A DNA stretch of 64,000 bases, taken from contig NZ_BMED01000005.1 in the NCBI RefSeq assembly GCF_014636315.1, forward strand, positions 124,001 through 188,000, in the 5' to 3' direction. The DNA comes from Parundibacterium terreum. Its GTDB lineage: Bacteria > Pseudomonadota > Gammaproteobacteria > Burkholderiales > Burkholderiaceae_D. Each line of letters starts with the position of its first letter. The first letter of the stretch is position 1. The translations under genes and the position numbers were made by a program. The notes under the pieces were generated by a model that made no database searches, was not told where the DNA came from, and was given only the letters and a program-made list of their open reading frames with translations. Below are positions 15,893-24,254 of this stretch, one piece after another.

Positions 15893-17032
15893 TTAAGCTG
15901 CCTGCTTGAAGCCGGGCTGTGCAATGAAGCGTGCCAGATGATGATCTGTATCGCCCAGCGTTACTTCTATCATGGTCAGACGCTTGAACATGTGCGCTGC
16001 CGGCAGTTCATTGGTCACGCCCATACCGCCATGCAGTTGCACCGCTTGCTGGCCGACATATTTTGCGGCCTGGCCAACGCGTGCCTTGGCTGCGGACACG
16101 GTGCGGCGGCGCTCTTCTGCATCGGTGGAGGATACCTTGACCGCTGCCAGGGTTGCCATTGAACGGGCTTGTTCCATTTCCATGAACATTTCCGCCATGC
16201 GATGTTGCAGCACCTGGAACTTGCCGATAGGCACGCCGAACTGCTGGCGTGTTTTCAGGTATTCCAGTGTGGCGCCGGTAATGGCTTCCATCAGGCCTAC
16301 TGCTTCGGCGCACAGCAAGGTCACGCCATAGTCTGAGGCGGCATCGATGATTTCCCAGCCTGCACCTGCTGCGCCGATCAGCGCACTGGCAGGAACCTGT
16401 ACATTGTTCAAGCTGATGTCGGCCGCATGCTGGCAATCGATGGTGCGGTAGTCGCGGCGGGTCAGGCCTGCGGTGTCTGCGTCAATCAGGAACAGGCTGA
16501 TGCCTGCGGTATCGCGCTGCGCGCCGCTGCTGCGCGCAGAGACGATCAGCTTGTCGGCCTGCGCACCATGCAAGACGACAGTCTTGGTGCCGTTCAGCAC
16601 ATAGCCGTCGGAATTTTTGGTGGCGGTGGCTGCAACGTCGAACGTATCGTGGCGCGATTGTTTTTCAGTCAGGGCTGTTGCCAGTTTTACTTCTCCGCCT
16701 GCTACCTGTTCCAGCACGCTGTCGTGGCCGCCGGCTTTTTTCAGGAATTCTGCACCCAGCACGGTGGCAAAGTAAGGCTCGATCACGATGCCGCGGCCCA
16801 GTTCCTGCATGACTACCATCATGTCGATGGCGGAGCCGCTGAAGCCGCCCTGGTCTTCTGGAATAGGCAACGCCGTCGCGCCCAGCTCTGCCAATGCCGC
16901 CCAAGCGGCGTCAGATACGCCGGCTTCGGATTCGACGATTTTCTTGCGGTGTTCGAAGGTGTAATCCTTCTCTACCCAGCGGCGTACCGATTCTGCAAAT
17001 TGCTTCTGTTCTTGAGTTAAGCTGAAATCCAT
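15893..17032 (-). CDS. Acyl-CoA dehydrogenase, small-subunit type (PimD-like)
   Basis: This 379-residue protein starts MDFSLTQEQKQFAESVRRWV. It has the ACAD N-terminal helical domain, a middle strand domain (YVLNGTKTVVLHGAQADKLIVSA) and the C-terminal FAD domain ending VQLHGGMGVTNELPAAHMFKRL. The pairing with a second, different dehydrogenase gene 18 nt upstream resembles the two-subunit pimeloyl-CoA dehydrogenase PimC/PimD. The typical conserved middle motif is shorter here, as in such small subunits. Likely function: alpha,beta-desaturation of an acyl-CoA thioester, with electrons passed to ETF. Confidence 0.92.
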   Translation of the reverse strand: MDFSLTQEQKQFAESVRRWVEKDYTFEHRKKIVESEAGVSDAAWAALAELGATALPIPEDQGGFSGSAIDMMVVMQELGRGIVIEPYFATVLGAEFLKKAGGHDSVLEQVAGGEVKLATALTEKQSRHDTFDVAATATKNSDGYVLNGTKTVVLHGAQADKLIVSARSSGAQRDTAGISLFLIDADTAGLTRRDYRTIDCQHAADISLNNVQVPASALIGAAGAGWEIIDAASDYGVTLLCAEAVGLMEAITGATLEYLKTRQQFGVPIGKFQVLQHRMAEMFMEMEQARSMATLAAVKVSSTDAEERRRTVSAAKARVGQAAKYVGQQAVQLHGGMGVTNELPAAHMFKRLTMIEVTLGDTDHHLARFIAQPGFKQAA

Positions 17033-17050
17033 GTTTGTCCCCTCTATCTT

Positions 17051-18241
17051 TTACAGGCCCAGGATCATCTGGGTGATGATATTTTTTTGTATCTCGTTCG
17101 AACCGCCGTAGATCGATGTCTTGCGGAAGTTGAAGTAGTAAGCGGCCAGCGGCGCAGCGTCATCGTCATTGGCGATGCTGTGCTCCTCTTTGCCTTCGAG
17201 GTAGTCATGGTCAAACGGTTGGCTGTAAGGGCCGATAGCTTCCACCATCAGCTCGGTCAGCCTTTGCTGGATCTCGGTACCCTTGATCTTCAGCAGCGAT
17301 GCTTCCGGGCCCGGACGTCCGCTGTCTTGCGAGATGACGCGCAGCACAGTGATTTCCAGCGCCATCAGTTCCACTTCCAGGCTGGCGATCTTGGATGCAT
17401 AGACAGGATCATCCAGCAGTGGCTTGCCGTTCTTGTGATGTTCTGTGGCGACACGTTTCAGGAACTGCAGTTCGCGCTTGGCGCGGCCTACGGCGGCGAT
17501 ATTGGTGCGTTCGTGGCCCAGCAGGTATTTGGCATAAGTCCAGCCCTTGTTTTCTTCTCCGATCAGGTTCTGTACCGGTACCTTCACATTGTCGAAGAAA
17601 ACTTCATTCACTTCATGCTCTTCATCCAGCATGATGATGGGGCGCACGGTAATGCCCGGTGTTTTCATGTCGATCAGCAGGAAGGAGATGCCTTCCTGTT
17701 TGCGCGCGCCGGTGTCTGTGCGCACCAGGCAGAAGATCATGTCGGCGTGCTGGGCCAGTGTGGTCCAGGTTTTTTGGCCGTTGACGATGTAGTAGTCGCC
17801 TTCGCGCTCTGCGCGGGTTTTCAGCGATGCGAGATCGGAGCCTGAGCCTGGCTCGGAATAACCCTGGCACCACCAGTCGTCGCAATTCAGGATGCGGGGC
17901 AGGTAGTAGTCTTTCTGTGCCTGGTTGCCGAAGGCCATGATGACCGGGGCCACCATCGCCACGCCAAAAGGCATGATGCCAGGTGTGCCGGCACGCGCGC
18001 ATTCTTCTTCAAAGATATGCCTTTGCGTTGCGGTCCAGCCGGTGCCGCCGTATTCCTTCGGCCAGCCTGTCGCTACCCAGCCTTGCTTGGCCAGGGTCTT
18101 GTGCCAGCGCACGAAGTCATCCTTGGACAGGCGCTTGTGATTGAGCACCTTGTGCTTCAGGTCTTCCGGCAGGTTGTCTGCGAGGTAGCTGCGTACCTGG
18201 TCACGGAATGCCAGGTCTTCCGACGTGTAATTCAAATCCAT
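17051..18241 (-). CDS. Acyl-CoA dehydrogenase, large-subunit type (PimC-like)
   Basis: This 396-residue protein starts MDLNYTSEDLAFRDQVRSYL. It contains the FAD-binding GYSEPGSGSDLASLKTRA, the substrate-domain motif YIVNGQKTWTTLAQHADMIFCLVRTD and the C-terminal IYGGSNEIQKNIITQMILG. It is the first gene of a four-gene minus-strand operon with the small dehydrogenase subunit and two MaoC hydratases. A promoter with TTTAGA and TATAGT (minus strand, 18315-18320 and 18292-18297) lies upstream, next to a palindromic operator also found before the operon at 23371. Dicarboxylic or branched acyl-CoA use is possible but not shown. Confidence 0.93.
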   Translation of the reverse strand: MDLNYTSEDLAFRDQVRSYLADNLPEDLKHKVLNHKRLSKDDFVRWHKTLAKQGWVATGWPKEYGGTGWTATQRHIFEEECARAGTPGIMPFGVAMVAPVIMAFGNQAQKDYYLPRILNCDDWWCQGYSEPGSGSDLASLKTRAEREGDYYIVNGQKTWTTLAQHADMIFCLVRTDTGARKQEGISFLLIDMKTPGITVRPIIMLDEEHEVNEVFFDNVKVPVQNLIGEENKGWTYAKYLLGHERTNIAAVGRAKRELQFLKRVATEHHKNGKPLLDDPVYASKIASLEVELMALEITVLRVISQDSGRPGPEASLLKIKGTEIQQRLTELMVEAIGPYSQPFDHDYLEGKEEHSIANDDDAAPLAAYYFNFRKTSIYGGSNEIQKNIITQMILGL

Positions 18242-18323
18242 GTTTCTTGTCTCCTTGGTTTTGTGCTCTTTGTTTGCTTTTAATAGCCTTAACTATAAGC
18301 CGGCACATGATTTTTCTAAAAAA

Positions 18324-18335
18324 GCACGACCGTTC
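18324..18335 (-). promoter_or_regulatory. Putative operator GAACGGTCGTGC upstream of the acyl-CoA dehydrogenase operon
   Basis: The minus strand reads GAACGGTCGTGC, matching 10 of 12 positions of the core GTACGGTCGTAC at 23430-23441. It lies just upstream of a TTTAGA -35 box, a typical place for a TetR-family site. Confidence 0.45.
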
Positions 18336-18418
18336 AGAACAATTGTACAATGGATTTTGGGTCGTGTGGCAAGCAAATGACTGGCTTTTTATTGGAAGCG
18401 ATTTTGGCACAAAATGCC

Positions 18419-18458
18419 ATAAAGGCAACAGAGCCGCCAGGGGCTCTGTTGCCTTTAT
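18419..18458. terminator. 17-bp perfect hairpin terminator after the DUF2863 gene
   Basis: 18419-18435 pairs perfectly with 18442-18458 around a 6-nt loop. The T-rich arm ends TTTAT on both strands. It lies 31 nt past the DUF2863 stop on the minus strand. Confidence 0.85.
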
Positions 18459-18488
18459 TTTCGTCCAGCCAAACTTATGCTGCTGGGC

Positions 18489-19745
18489 CTAGTGGAAGTG
18501 GCTGGAACCTTGTGGCGGTGCATCGTCCGGCATTTCGGCATGTACCAGTTCGGCATCCGCATCGGCGAACAGCGGAGCGCCGCAATCGTCGCAAAATTCC
18601 ATCGCAAACACGTCTTCCAGCTTTTTCACGCGCAGCACGCCGCATTCGGCCAGTACGGTAGGAATTTCACCTAGCAGGCTTTCCGCCAATGCGGAAGAGA
18701 GCTGCGAGAGCTGGCCCTGTTCGGGCTCCACTGCATTGAGCTGGTCGTCTTGCTGATAGATGGGCCAGATCACGCCATACACCACTTCCGGCGCATTGGC
18801 GACGCAGAAGCTGACGCGGTATTCGTCAATCTGGCCGTTATTGTCGGGATTACCGAAGGCGGCAATGATGACCGACAATTCGGACGGATCCACGCTGAGC
18901 ACATTGCTGAGGTAAAAGACGGCGGCGCGTATCGATACCGGCCGTATCTTGATATCGGCTTCCCGGCATACGGTGTAATAGGCTTCCGGCATCAGCAGTT
19001 CGATTCCGCAACCGGGCAGCAGGCGGCTGATGACCGGTGTTGCTTCTTCCTGCCAATTGACCAGTATTTCGGTCTTGGCGGCGGTGGTATCGAAAGGCGG
19101 TTTGACCAGTTGCCAGCGGAAGAAGGGCGTCAGCACAGGCGTTACGACAACGGCCAGCAGATAGCGTATATCAGCCAGGAAGGGAATGGTCTGCGGCAGC
19201 TCATGCTGCGGCTTCAGGACGGCGCCTTTCAACAGGCTGAGCGCCAGTTGCTCCGTCAGAGCAAAGGTGTCGCTATGGCTGCGCGGAAGCTGGTCTATCG
19301 AGTACAGCGTAGGCAATATCTGCAGCTGTGCATGATCTGCCAGGATGTGCGAGGCCATATGCGCGGAGATCAGCGTGACCGATTCTCCCGGGATGGGGCC
19401 GGACGGGATGTCGAAACGCGTCCATGCCAGTACCGGTGCGGCGATCAGCATCGCATCGTAGAACTTGTGCTCGTATTCCAGCCTGCATGAGGTACTGAGG
19501 GACTCCATGGTCTCCATCAGTACTTCATAGGAATTGGGATGGGTTTCAAACAAATGCTCGGACGCAGCGTCGAGCAAATCCTGATGGTGGCTCTTCAGGG
19601 TTTTTGCAACTAATAAATCAAGCTGCTCTTGCCAGGACAAGTCTTCCAGCCTGCTGCCGGATTGTGCTACTGCCTGTGCCAGGTTGGCGATACGCACACT
19701 GTCTGCCGCGAGCTTGATTCTGTTTTTCTTGGGTGGGCGGCGCAT
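18489..19745 (-). CDS. DUF2863 family protein (conserved betaproteobacterial hypothetical)
   Basis: This 418-residue soluble protein has the basic start MRRPPKKNRIKLAADSVRIA and a C-terminal FCDDCGAPLFADADAELVHAEM. The C-terminal CxxC could bind metal. No signal peptide or membrane segment is visible. The overall pattern matches what I recall of DUF2863, restricted to Burkholderiales-like bacteria, with no known activity. It is a single gene with its own terminator. The family assignment is from memory and is less certain than the reading frame. Confidence 0.85.
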   Translation of the reverse strand: MRRPPKKNRIKLAADSVRIANLAQAVAQSGSRLEDLSWQEQLDLLVAKTLKSHHQDLLDAASEHLFETHPNSYEVLMETMESLSTSCRLEYEHKFYDAMLIAAPVLAWTRFDIPSGPIPGESVTLISAHMASHILADHAQLQILPTLYSIDQLPRSHSDTFALTEQLALSLLKGAVLKPQHELPQTIPFLADIRYLLAVVVTPVLTPFFRWQLVKPPFDTTAAKTEILVNWQEEATPVISRLLPGCGIELLMPEAYYTVCREADIKIRPVSIRAAVFYLSNVLSVDPSELSVIIAAFGNPDNNGQIDEYRVSFCVANAPEVVYGVIWPIYQQDDQLNAVEPEQGQLSQLSSALAESLLGEIPTVLAECGVLRVKKLEDVFAMEFCDDCGAPLFADADAELVHAEMPDDAPPQGSSHFH

Positions 19746-19927
19746 ACATGTAAACCTGCTGTGGAAACGACTTGATTGTAAGACTATTTGACAACTTGGC
19801 GTAGATTTTGTGTGTGCAAAAGAAACTGATGTTGAAATAGTGAAGGAGGGGACAAGATGCTGGAAACAGCAACGGCTATTTCCAGCAGGTACGGCTTTAG
19901 CTCACTGGGGTACTAGCTCCTGGCGCA

Positions 19928-20620
19928 TTATCTTTTCTGGTACTGCGTACTGCCAAACAGGATTTCCTTGGCCTTCTCGTCCTGGATAGGCTTGCGCAGG
20001 TCTGCCAGCACTGCAACGCCGCGTTGCACCGCAGGGCGGGCGTCAATTGCATCAAACCATCGCTTGGCGTTGGGAAACTCGTTCCAGTCTATGCCCTGGT
20101 TGGCGGCAGAACGTGTCCAGGGGAAGGCCGCAATGTCGGCAATCGTGTATTCATCGCCGGCCAGGTATTCGGTCTTGGACAATTGCTTGTCGAGCACACC
20201 GTACAGGCGCTTGGATTCGTTGGTGTAGCGGTCTACCGCGTAGTCAATTTTTTTCGGTGCATAGATGCGGAAATGATGCGCCTGGCCCAGCATGGGACCC
20301 AGGCCGCCCATCTGGAACATCAGCCATTGCAGTGCATTAAATTTCTCCCTGTCGGTCTTGCCCAGAAACTTACCGGTCTTGCCGGCCAGATACACCAGGA
20401 TGGCGCCGGATTCAAACAGCGAAATCGGTTTACCGTCCGGGCCATCGGCATCAACGATGGCCGGAATCTTGTTGTTCGGGGAGATTGCCAGAAAATCCGG
20501 CGTGAACTGGTCTCCGGCACCGATATTGATCGGGATTGCACGGTAAGGCAGTTCGCATTCTTCCAGCATGATGTGGACTTTGTGACCGTTAGGCGTGGGC
20601 CAGGAGTAAGCATCAATCAT
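19928..20620 (-). CDS. Glutathione S-transferase family protein (YfcG/Nu-like)
   Basis: This 230-residue protein has an N-terminal thioredoxin-like domain, starting MIDAYSWPTPNGHKVHIMLE, with NKIPAIVD and LFESGAILVYLA for glutathione binding. The all-helical C-terminal domain includes QMGGLGPMLGQAHHF and YTIADIAAFPW. QMGGLGPMxGQ is characteristic of the YfcG/YghU (Nu) class, which shows glutathione-dependent disulfide reductase activity. It is monocistronic, between two terminator-like hairpins. Confidence 0.93.
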   Translation of the reverse strand: MIDAYSWPTPNGHKVHIMLEECELPYRAIPINIGAGDQFTPDFLAISPNNKIPAIVDADGPDGKPISLFESGAILVYLAGKTGKFLGKTDREKFNALQWLMFQMGGLGPMLGQAHHFRIYAPKKIDYAVDRYTNESKRLYGVLDKQLSKTEYLAGDEYTIADIAAFPWTRSAANQGIDWNEFPNAKRWFDAIDARPAVQRGVAVLADLRKPIQDEKAKEILFGSTQYQKR

Positions 20621-20705
20621 CGAGTTCCTCTCTAGTATCCTTCAGGATCTATGGCGCGAATACAGTCGCTGGCTTTGATAGTGAAAGATTTTCTTCGGTT
20701 AATAA

Positions 20706-20743
20706 AAAATCCCAAACGCTATTATGCAGACGTTTGGGATTTT
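20706..20743. terminator. Bidirectional-looking terminator between acyl-CoA dehydrogenase and GST genes
   Basis: The 13-bp stem AAAATCCCAAACG/CGTTTGGGATTTT has a 12-nt loop. The A/T ends give a T-run on either strand. It follows the minus-strand dehydrogenase gene ending at 20811. Confidence 0.85.
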
Positions 20744-20810
20744 GCGCAGAAACTCAGATTTTGCCGTACTGCAGCATTGGCCGCAGTGCCTGTTGCCTTA
20801 GCTGGAGGTA

Positions 20811-22073
20811 TTAGCCCCTTGTAATCGGCGGGCTCAGGTCTTCACCCGGCAAGCTCATGTGCTTTGCCAGTTCCAGCTTGGCGATCGCATTGCGGTGCAC
20901 CTCGTCCGGGCCGTCGGCGATGCGCAAGGTGCGGTTGCCTGCCCATTGCGCGGCCAGCGGGAAATCGTCCGACACGCCGCCGGCGCCATGCGCCTGGATG
21001 GCCCAGTCCAGCACCTGTTGCGTGACATTCGGTGCCAGCACCTTGATCATCGCGATCTCTGCTTGTGCCAGTTTATTGCCTACGGTATCCATCATGTAGG
21101 CGGCCTTCAGTGTCAGCAGGCGTGTGGTGTCGATCTGGATGCGGGCTTCGGCGATGCGTTCACGCCAGATGCTTTGCTCGGATACTTTTTTGCCGAAAGC
21201 AACGCGACTGTTCAAGCGTTTGCACATCAGTTCCAATGCACGTTCTGCAACGCCGATGGCGCGCATGCAGTGATGGATACGGCCAGGTCCAAGTCGGCCC
21301 TGGGCGATTTCAAAGCCGCGGCCTTCACCCAGCAGGATGTTGGATGCAGGTACGCGTACGTTTTCAAACAGGATTTCGCAGTGGCCATGCGGTGCATCGT
21401 CATAGCCGAAAACCGGCAACGGGCGCTTGACGGTAATGCCCGGTGTGTTGGCATCCACCAGTATCATTGATTGCTGCGAATGGCGGGCGGCCGTGAAGTC
21501 GGTCTTGCCCATCAGGATGTAGACCTTGCAACGTGGATCGCCGGCGCCGGAAATCCACCATTTGTGGCCGTTGATCACATAGTGGTCGCCATCACGTTCT
21601 ATGCGGGTTTCGATGTTGGTAGCATCGGAAGAGGCTACGCCGGGTTCTGTCATCGCGAATGCGGAACGGATTTCGCCGCGCAGCAGCGGCTCCAGCCAGG
21701 TGCGCTTGTGTTCTTCGGTACCGTAGCGTTCTATGGTTTCCATATTGCCGGTATCCGGTGCGGCGCAGTTGAATACTTCCGGCGCCCAGCTCACGCGGCC
21801 CATGATTTCGCACAGCGGCGCATAGTCCAGATTGGACAAGCCTTCTGGCGCGCGCACCGATTTAGGCAAGAACAGATTCCACAAGCCTTGTTCCCTGGCT
21901 TTCGGTTTCAGCTCTTCTATCAGTTGGGTAGGAATCCAGCGGTTGCCTTTTTCCAGTCCGTTCTTGTTGACCTCTGCCTTGAAGGCCTTTTCATTTGGAT
22001 AGATGTAATCATCCATGAATTTAAGCAGCTTGCCTTGCAATTCCTTGCAGCGGTCTGAGTATTCGAATTCCAT
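20811..22073 (-). CDS. Acyl-CoA dehydrogenase (ACAD10/11-like)
   Basis: This 420-residue protein starts [20 protein letters not shown]. It has [23 protein letters not shown] for FAD binding, [25 protein letters not shown], and the C-terminal [18 protein letters not shown] with [16 protein letters not shown]. Its length and the neighbouring aminoglycoside-phosphotransferase-like gene match the two halves of animal ACAD10/ACAD11, where the kinase and dehydrogenase are fused and degrade 4-hydroxy fatty acids. In this window they are separate genes on one strand. A 230-nt gap upstream shows no clear promoter or terminator. Confidence 0.93.
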   Translation of the reverse strand: MEFEYSDRCKELQGKLLKFMDDYIYPNEKAFKAEVNKNGLEKGNRWIPTQLIEELKPKAREQGLWNLFLPKSVRAPEGLSNLDYAPLCEIMGRVSWAPEVFNCAAPDTGNMETIERYGTEEHKRTWLEPLLRGEIRSAFAMTEPGVASSDATNIETRIERDGDHYVINGHKWWISGAGDPRCKVYILMGKTDFTAARHSQQSMILVDANTPGITVKRPLPVFGYDDAPHGHCEILFENVRVPASNILLGEGRGFEIAQGRLGPGRIHHCMRAIGVAERALELMCKRLNSRVAFGKKVSEQSIWRERIAEARIQIDTTRLLTLKAAYMMDTVGNKLAQAEIAMIKVLAPNVTQQVLDWAIQAHGAGGVSDDFPLAAQWAGNRTLRIADGPDEVHRNAIAKLELAKHMSLPGEDLSPPITRG

Positions 22074-22303
22074 ACTGTGTCTCCTGGTTTTGTTCTGTTG
22101 TGATAAAACCTGTTACTTCAAACGGATTCTTTGTTTTTAAACGTATTTGAGATCTGTAGCGAGCGGGTGTCAGCGGGGTATATGTTGCAATAGCGGCAGC
22201 GCAAAAAGCGGAATGTGTTAATTAGTGCATGAGCATCGCTTCTTCAACTATTTGCAGTGCATGAGCCCCGATCACGCCCGCGCAGTAAGATATCAAATAC
22301 GTT

Positions 22304-23371
22304 TTATTTGTTGGCGTAGCTCCAGCCCATCTCCGCCATCGGGCGGGCAGCTTCACCGGATTTTTTCGCTTGCGCGCTGGATGCAGTGCCGTCCACATAA
22401 CGCTTCATGATGCCCTGCAAGATGCCGGCCATGCGGAACATGTTGTAGGCGAGGTAAAAGGAAAAATCTTCCTGGCGTATGGTCTTGCCGGTGCGTTCGC
22501 AGTATTTGGCGATGTACTCTTGTTCGCTTGGTATGCCCAGCGCCTTGAAGTCCAGGCCGGCGATGCCACGGAACTGCCCTGGACCGATATGCCAGCTCAT
22601 GCAGTGGTAGGAGAAGTCCGCCAGCGGATGGCCCAGCGTGGACAATTCCCAATCCAGGATCGCCATGATGCGCGGCTCGGTCTTGTGGAACATCATATTG
22701 TCCAGACGGTAGTCGCCATGCACAATGCTGGTGTCGTCACCCGCTGGAATGTTATTCGGCAGCCAGGCGATCAGATTATCCATCGCCTCGATTTTTTCAG
22801 TTTCAGATGCCTTGTATTGCTTGGTCCAGCGGTCGATCTGGCGTGCGAAATAATTGCCGGGTTTGCCGTAATCGGCCAGGCCGATGGCGGCGTAATCGAT
22901 AGTATGAAGCTGGGCAATGACGCGGTTCATCTCGTCATAAATTTCGGAGCGCTGTACCGGCGTCATGTCGGGCAGGGACTGGTCCCACAGCACGCGGCCA
23001 TCGACAAATTCCATGATGTAGAAAGCGCGGCCGATCACGTCTTCATCGGTGCAGATTGCATATTGTTTTGCGGCAGGGAAGCCGGCTTTGTTCAAGGCAT
23101 TCATGACCTTGAATTCACGTTCAATCGCGTGGGCGGAAGGCAGCAGCTTGGCAACCGGTCCCGGCTTGGCGCGCATCACATAACGCTGGTCGCCGGCGCT
23201 CAGCTTGAAGGTGGGATTGGATTGGCCGCCCTTGAATTGCTCTACGATCAGCTTGTCAGCGTCTTTGGCATCAAAACCTTCCACGTGCTGGCGCATGTAG
23301 TCTGCCAGGGCGCCGACATCAAACTTCTGGCGATCGGCCACCGGCATGGTTCCCATGAATTCTTCAAACAT
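22304..23371 (-). CDS. APH-like phosphotransferase family protein (ACAD10/11 kinase type)
   Basis: This 355-residue protein contains FKGGQSNPTFKLSAG near residue 47 (nucleotide loop), YVMRAKP with the conserved lysine, SIVHGDYRLDNMMFH (catalytic loop) and ILDWELSTLGHPLADFSY (metal-binding Asp). This is the aminoglycoside phosphotransferase/choline kinase fold. Next to an acyl-CoA dehydrogenase it most likely phosphorylates a 4-hydroxyacyl-CoA, by analogy with ACAD10/11; antibiotic resistance is unlikely. AGGAGA precedes the ATG. A large palindrome lies 46 nt upstream of the start and probably controls this gene and the dehydrogenase. Confidence 0.92.
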   Translation of the reverse strand: MFEEFMGTMPVADRQKFDVGALADYMRQHVEGFDAKDADKLIVEQFKGGQSNPTFKLSAGDQRYVMRAKPGPVAKLLPSAHAIEREFKVMNALNKAGFPAAKQYAICTDEDVIGRAFYIMEFVDGRVLWDQSLPDMTPVQRSEIYDEMNRVIAQLHTIDYAAIGLADYGKPGNYFARQIDRWTKQYKASETEKIEAMDNLIAWLPNNIPAGDDTSIVHGDYRLDNMMFHKTEPRIMAILDWELSTLGHPLADFSYHCMSWHIGPGQFRGIAGLDFKALGIPSEQEYIAKYCERTGKTIRQEDFSFYLAYNMFRMAGILQGIMKRYVDGTASSAQAKKSGEAARPMAEMGWSYANK

Positions 23372-23416
23372 TTTGTCTCCTGCATGAATAATTTTTTTAC
23401 TGGATCAGCCTATTCT

Positions 23417-23454
23417 ATATCAATAAATCGTACGGTCGTACTATTTATTGATAT
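23417..23454. promoter_or_regulatory. 38-bp near-perfect palindromic operator
   Basis: Arms 23417-23434 and 23437-23454 are inverted repeats with one mismatch (23429/23442) around a central GT. The core is GTACGGTCGTAC. A -10-like TAGAAT lies directly downstream on the minus strand, so bound protein would block the phosphotransferase/dehydrogenase promoter. The form fits a TetR-family site; no such regulator gene is in the window. Confidence 0.75.
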
Positions 23455-23468
23455 TTTTCTTGGGCCCG

Positions 23469-23501
23469 TCTTGGACTTATCTTGGTCTTATCTTGGACTT
23501 A
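23469..23501. repeat. Three tandem 11-bp repeats TCTTGGACTTA
   Basis: Units at 23469-23479, 23480-23490 (one change: TCTTGGTCTTA) and 23491-23501. They lie between the palindrome and the end of the histidine phosphatase gene. The period is close to one helical turn. Confidence 0.85.
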
Positions 23502-23531
23502 ATAAGGATAGCAGGGATGGGCGAAAGCTTC

Positions 23532-24251
23532 TCAGGCTGCGCGTACGCCGCGCGACTTCTTGTATTGTTCCAGCAGGGTTTCCATCGTTGTCGTGCGGGA
23601 CTCGTCCTGCAACTCCGACAGCGGTGAATAGTTCAGCACGCGCAATACCCAGTCCTGCGCTTCGCTGCCCACATCCAGCACATTGATGCAGCCGGCGGTT
23701 TGCGCCAGGTTGCCCAGGAACAGCCTTTGCCCTGTCAATGCATAAGACAGGATGGCGCGGTTGACGCCGCCGTGCAGCACCAGCAGTACGCAATCCCAGT
23801 CCGGGTCAGAGCGCAGTTGCAAGATGCCGGGGTGGATGCGGTCCATGAACTCGCCTATCGCCTCGCCGCCGAGAAATTGCTTGTCCTCTGAGACCACGCC
23901 TTCAAAAGCGCCGACGAAGGCATCTTTCAATTGTGCATCCGAGATGGCGGCGAGTTTTCCTCCACGTAATTCCTCCCATTGCGGCCAGACTTCCAGTGCT
24001 ATCTGCTGGCCTGTTTCAGCGAGTACCGCTTTGGCGGTTTCTACGGTGCGGGGCAGGCCTGACACAATGACGCGGTCAAACTTGATCTGCTTTTGCGCAA
24101 ACACTTTGCCTGCCGCATGGGCTTGCTGGCGTCCCTGTTCATTCAGTGGCACGGATTCCGGCAGGAAGGGTTTGCCGGCTTCATCAAAATAGCTGACACT
24201 GCCGTGCCGCATCAGGTAGATGCGGCGGCGCTGGGAAGGAAGGGAGCTCAT
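23532..24251 (-). CDS. Histidine phosphatase family protein
   Basis: This 239-residue protein has the phosphohistidine motif YLMRHGSVSYFD near residue 12, RVIVSGLPRTVETA (second Arg), an acidic catalytic region WPQWEELRGGKL and LLVLHGGVNRAILSYAL (second His). It belongs to the phosphoglycerate mutase-like branch 1. The start MSSLPSQRRRIYLMRHG lies 3 nt after the enoyl-CoA hydratase stop, so the two are cotranscribed. The substrate is unknown; a role in acyl-CoA metabolism is only suggested by context. Confidence 0.92.
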   Translation of the reverse strand: MSSLPSQRRRIYLMRHGSVSYFDEAGKPFLPESVPLNEQGRQQAHAAGKVFAQKQIKFDRVIVSGLPRTVETAKAVLAETGQQIALEVWPQWEELRGGKLAAISDAQLKDAFVGAFEGVVSEDKQFLGGEAIGEFMDRIHPGILQLRSDPDWDCVLLVLHGGVNRAILSYALTGQRLFLGNLAQTAGCINVLDVGSEAQDWVLRVLNYSPLSELQDESRTTTMETLLEQYKKSRGVRAA

Positions 24252-24254
24252 TAT

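Noticed and set aside
22304-23371. Aminoglycoside resistance phosphotransferase
   Set aside because: The fold matches, but its neighbour is an acyl-CoA dehydrogenase and the sequence follows the ACAD10/11 kinase pattern.
22370-23686. Plus-strand 438-codon frame opposite the phosphotransferase gene
   Set aside because: The opposite strand has clear kinase motifs. This frame has none and runs through the palindrome and repeats.
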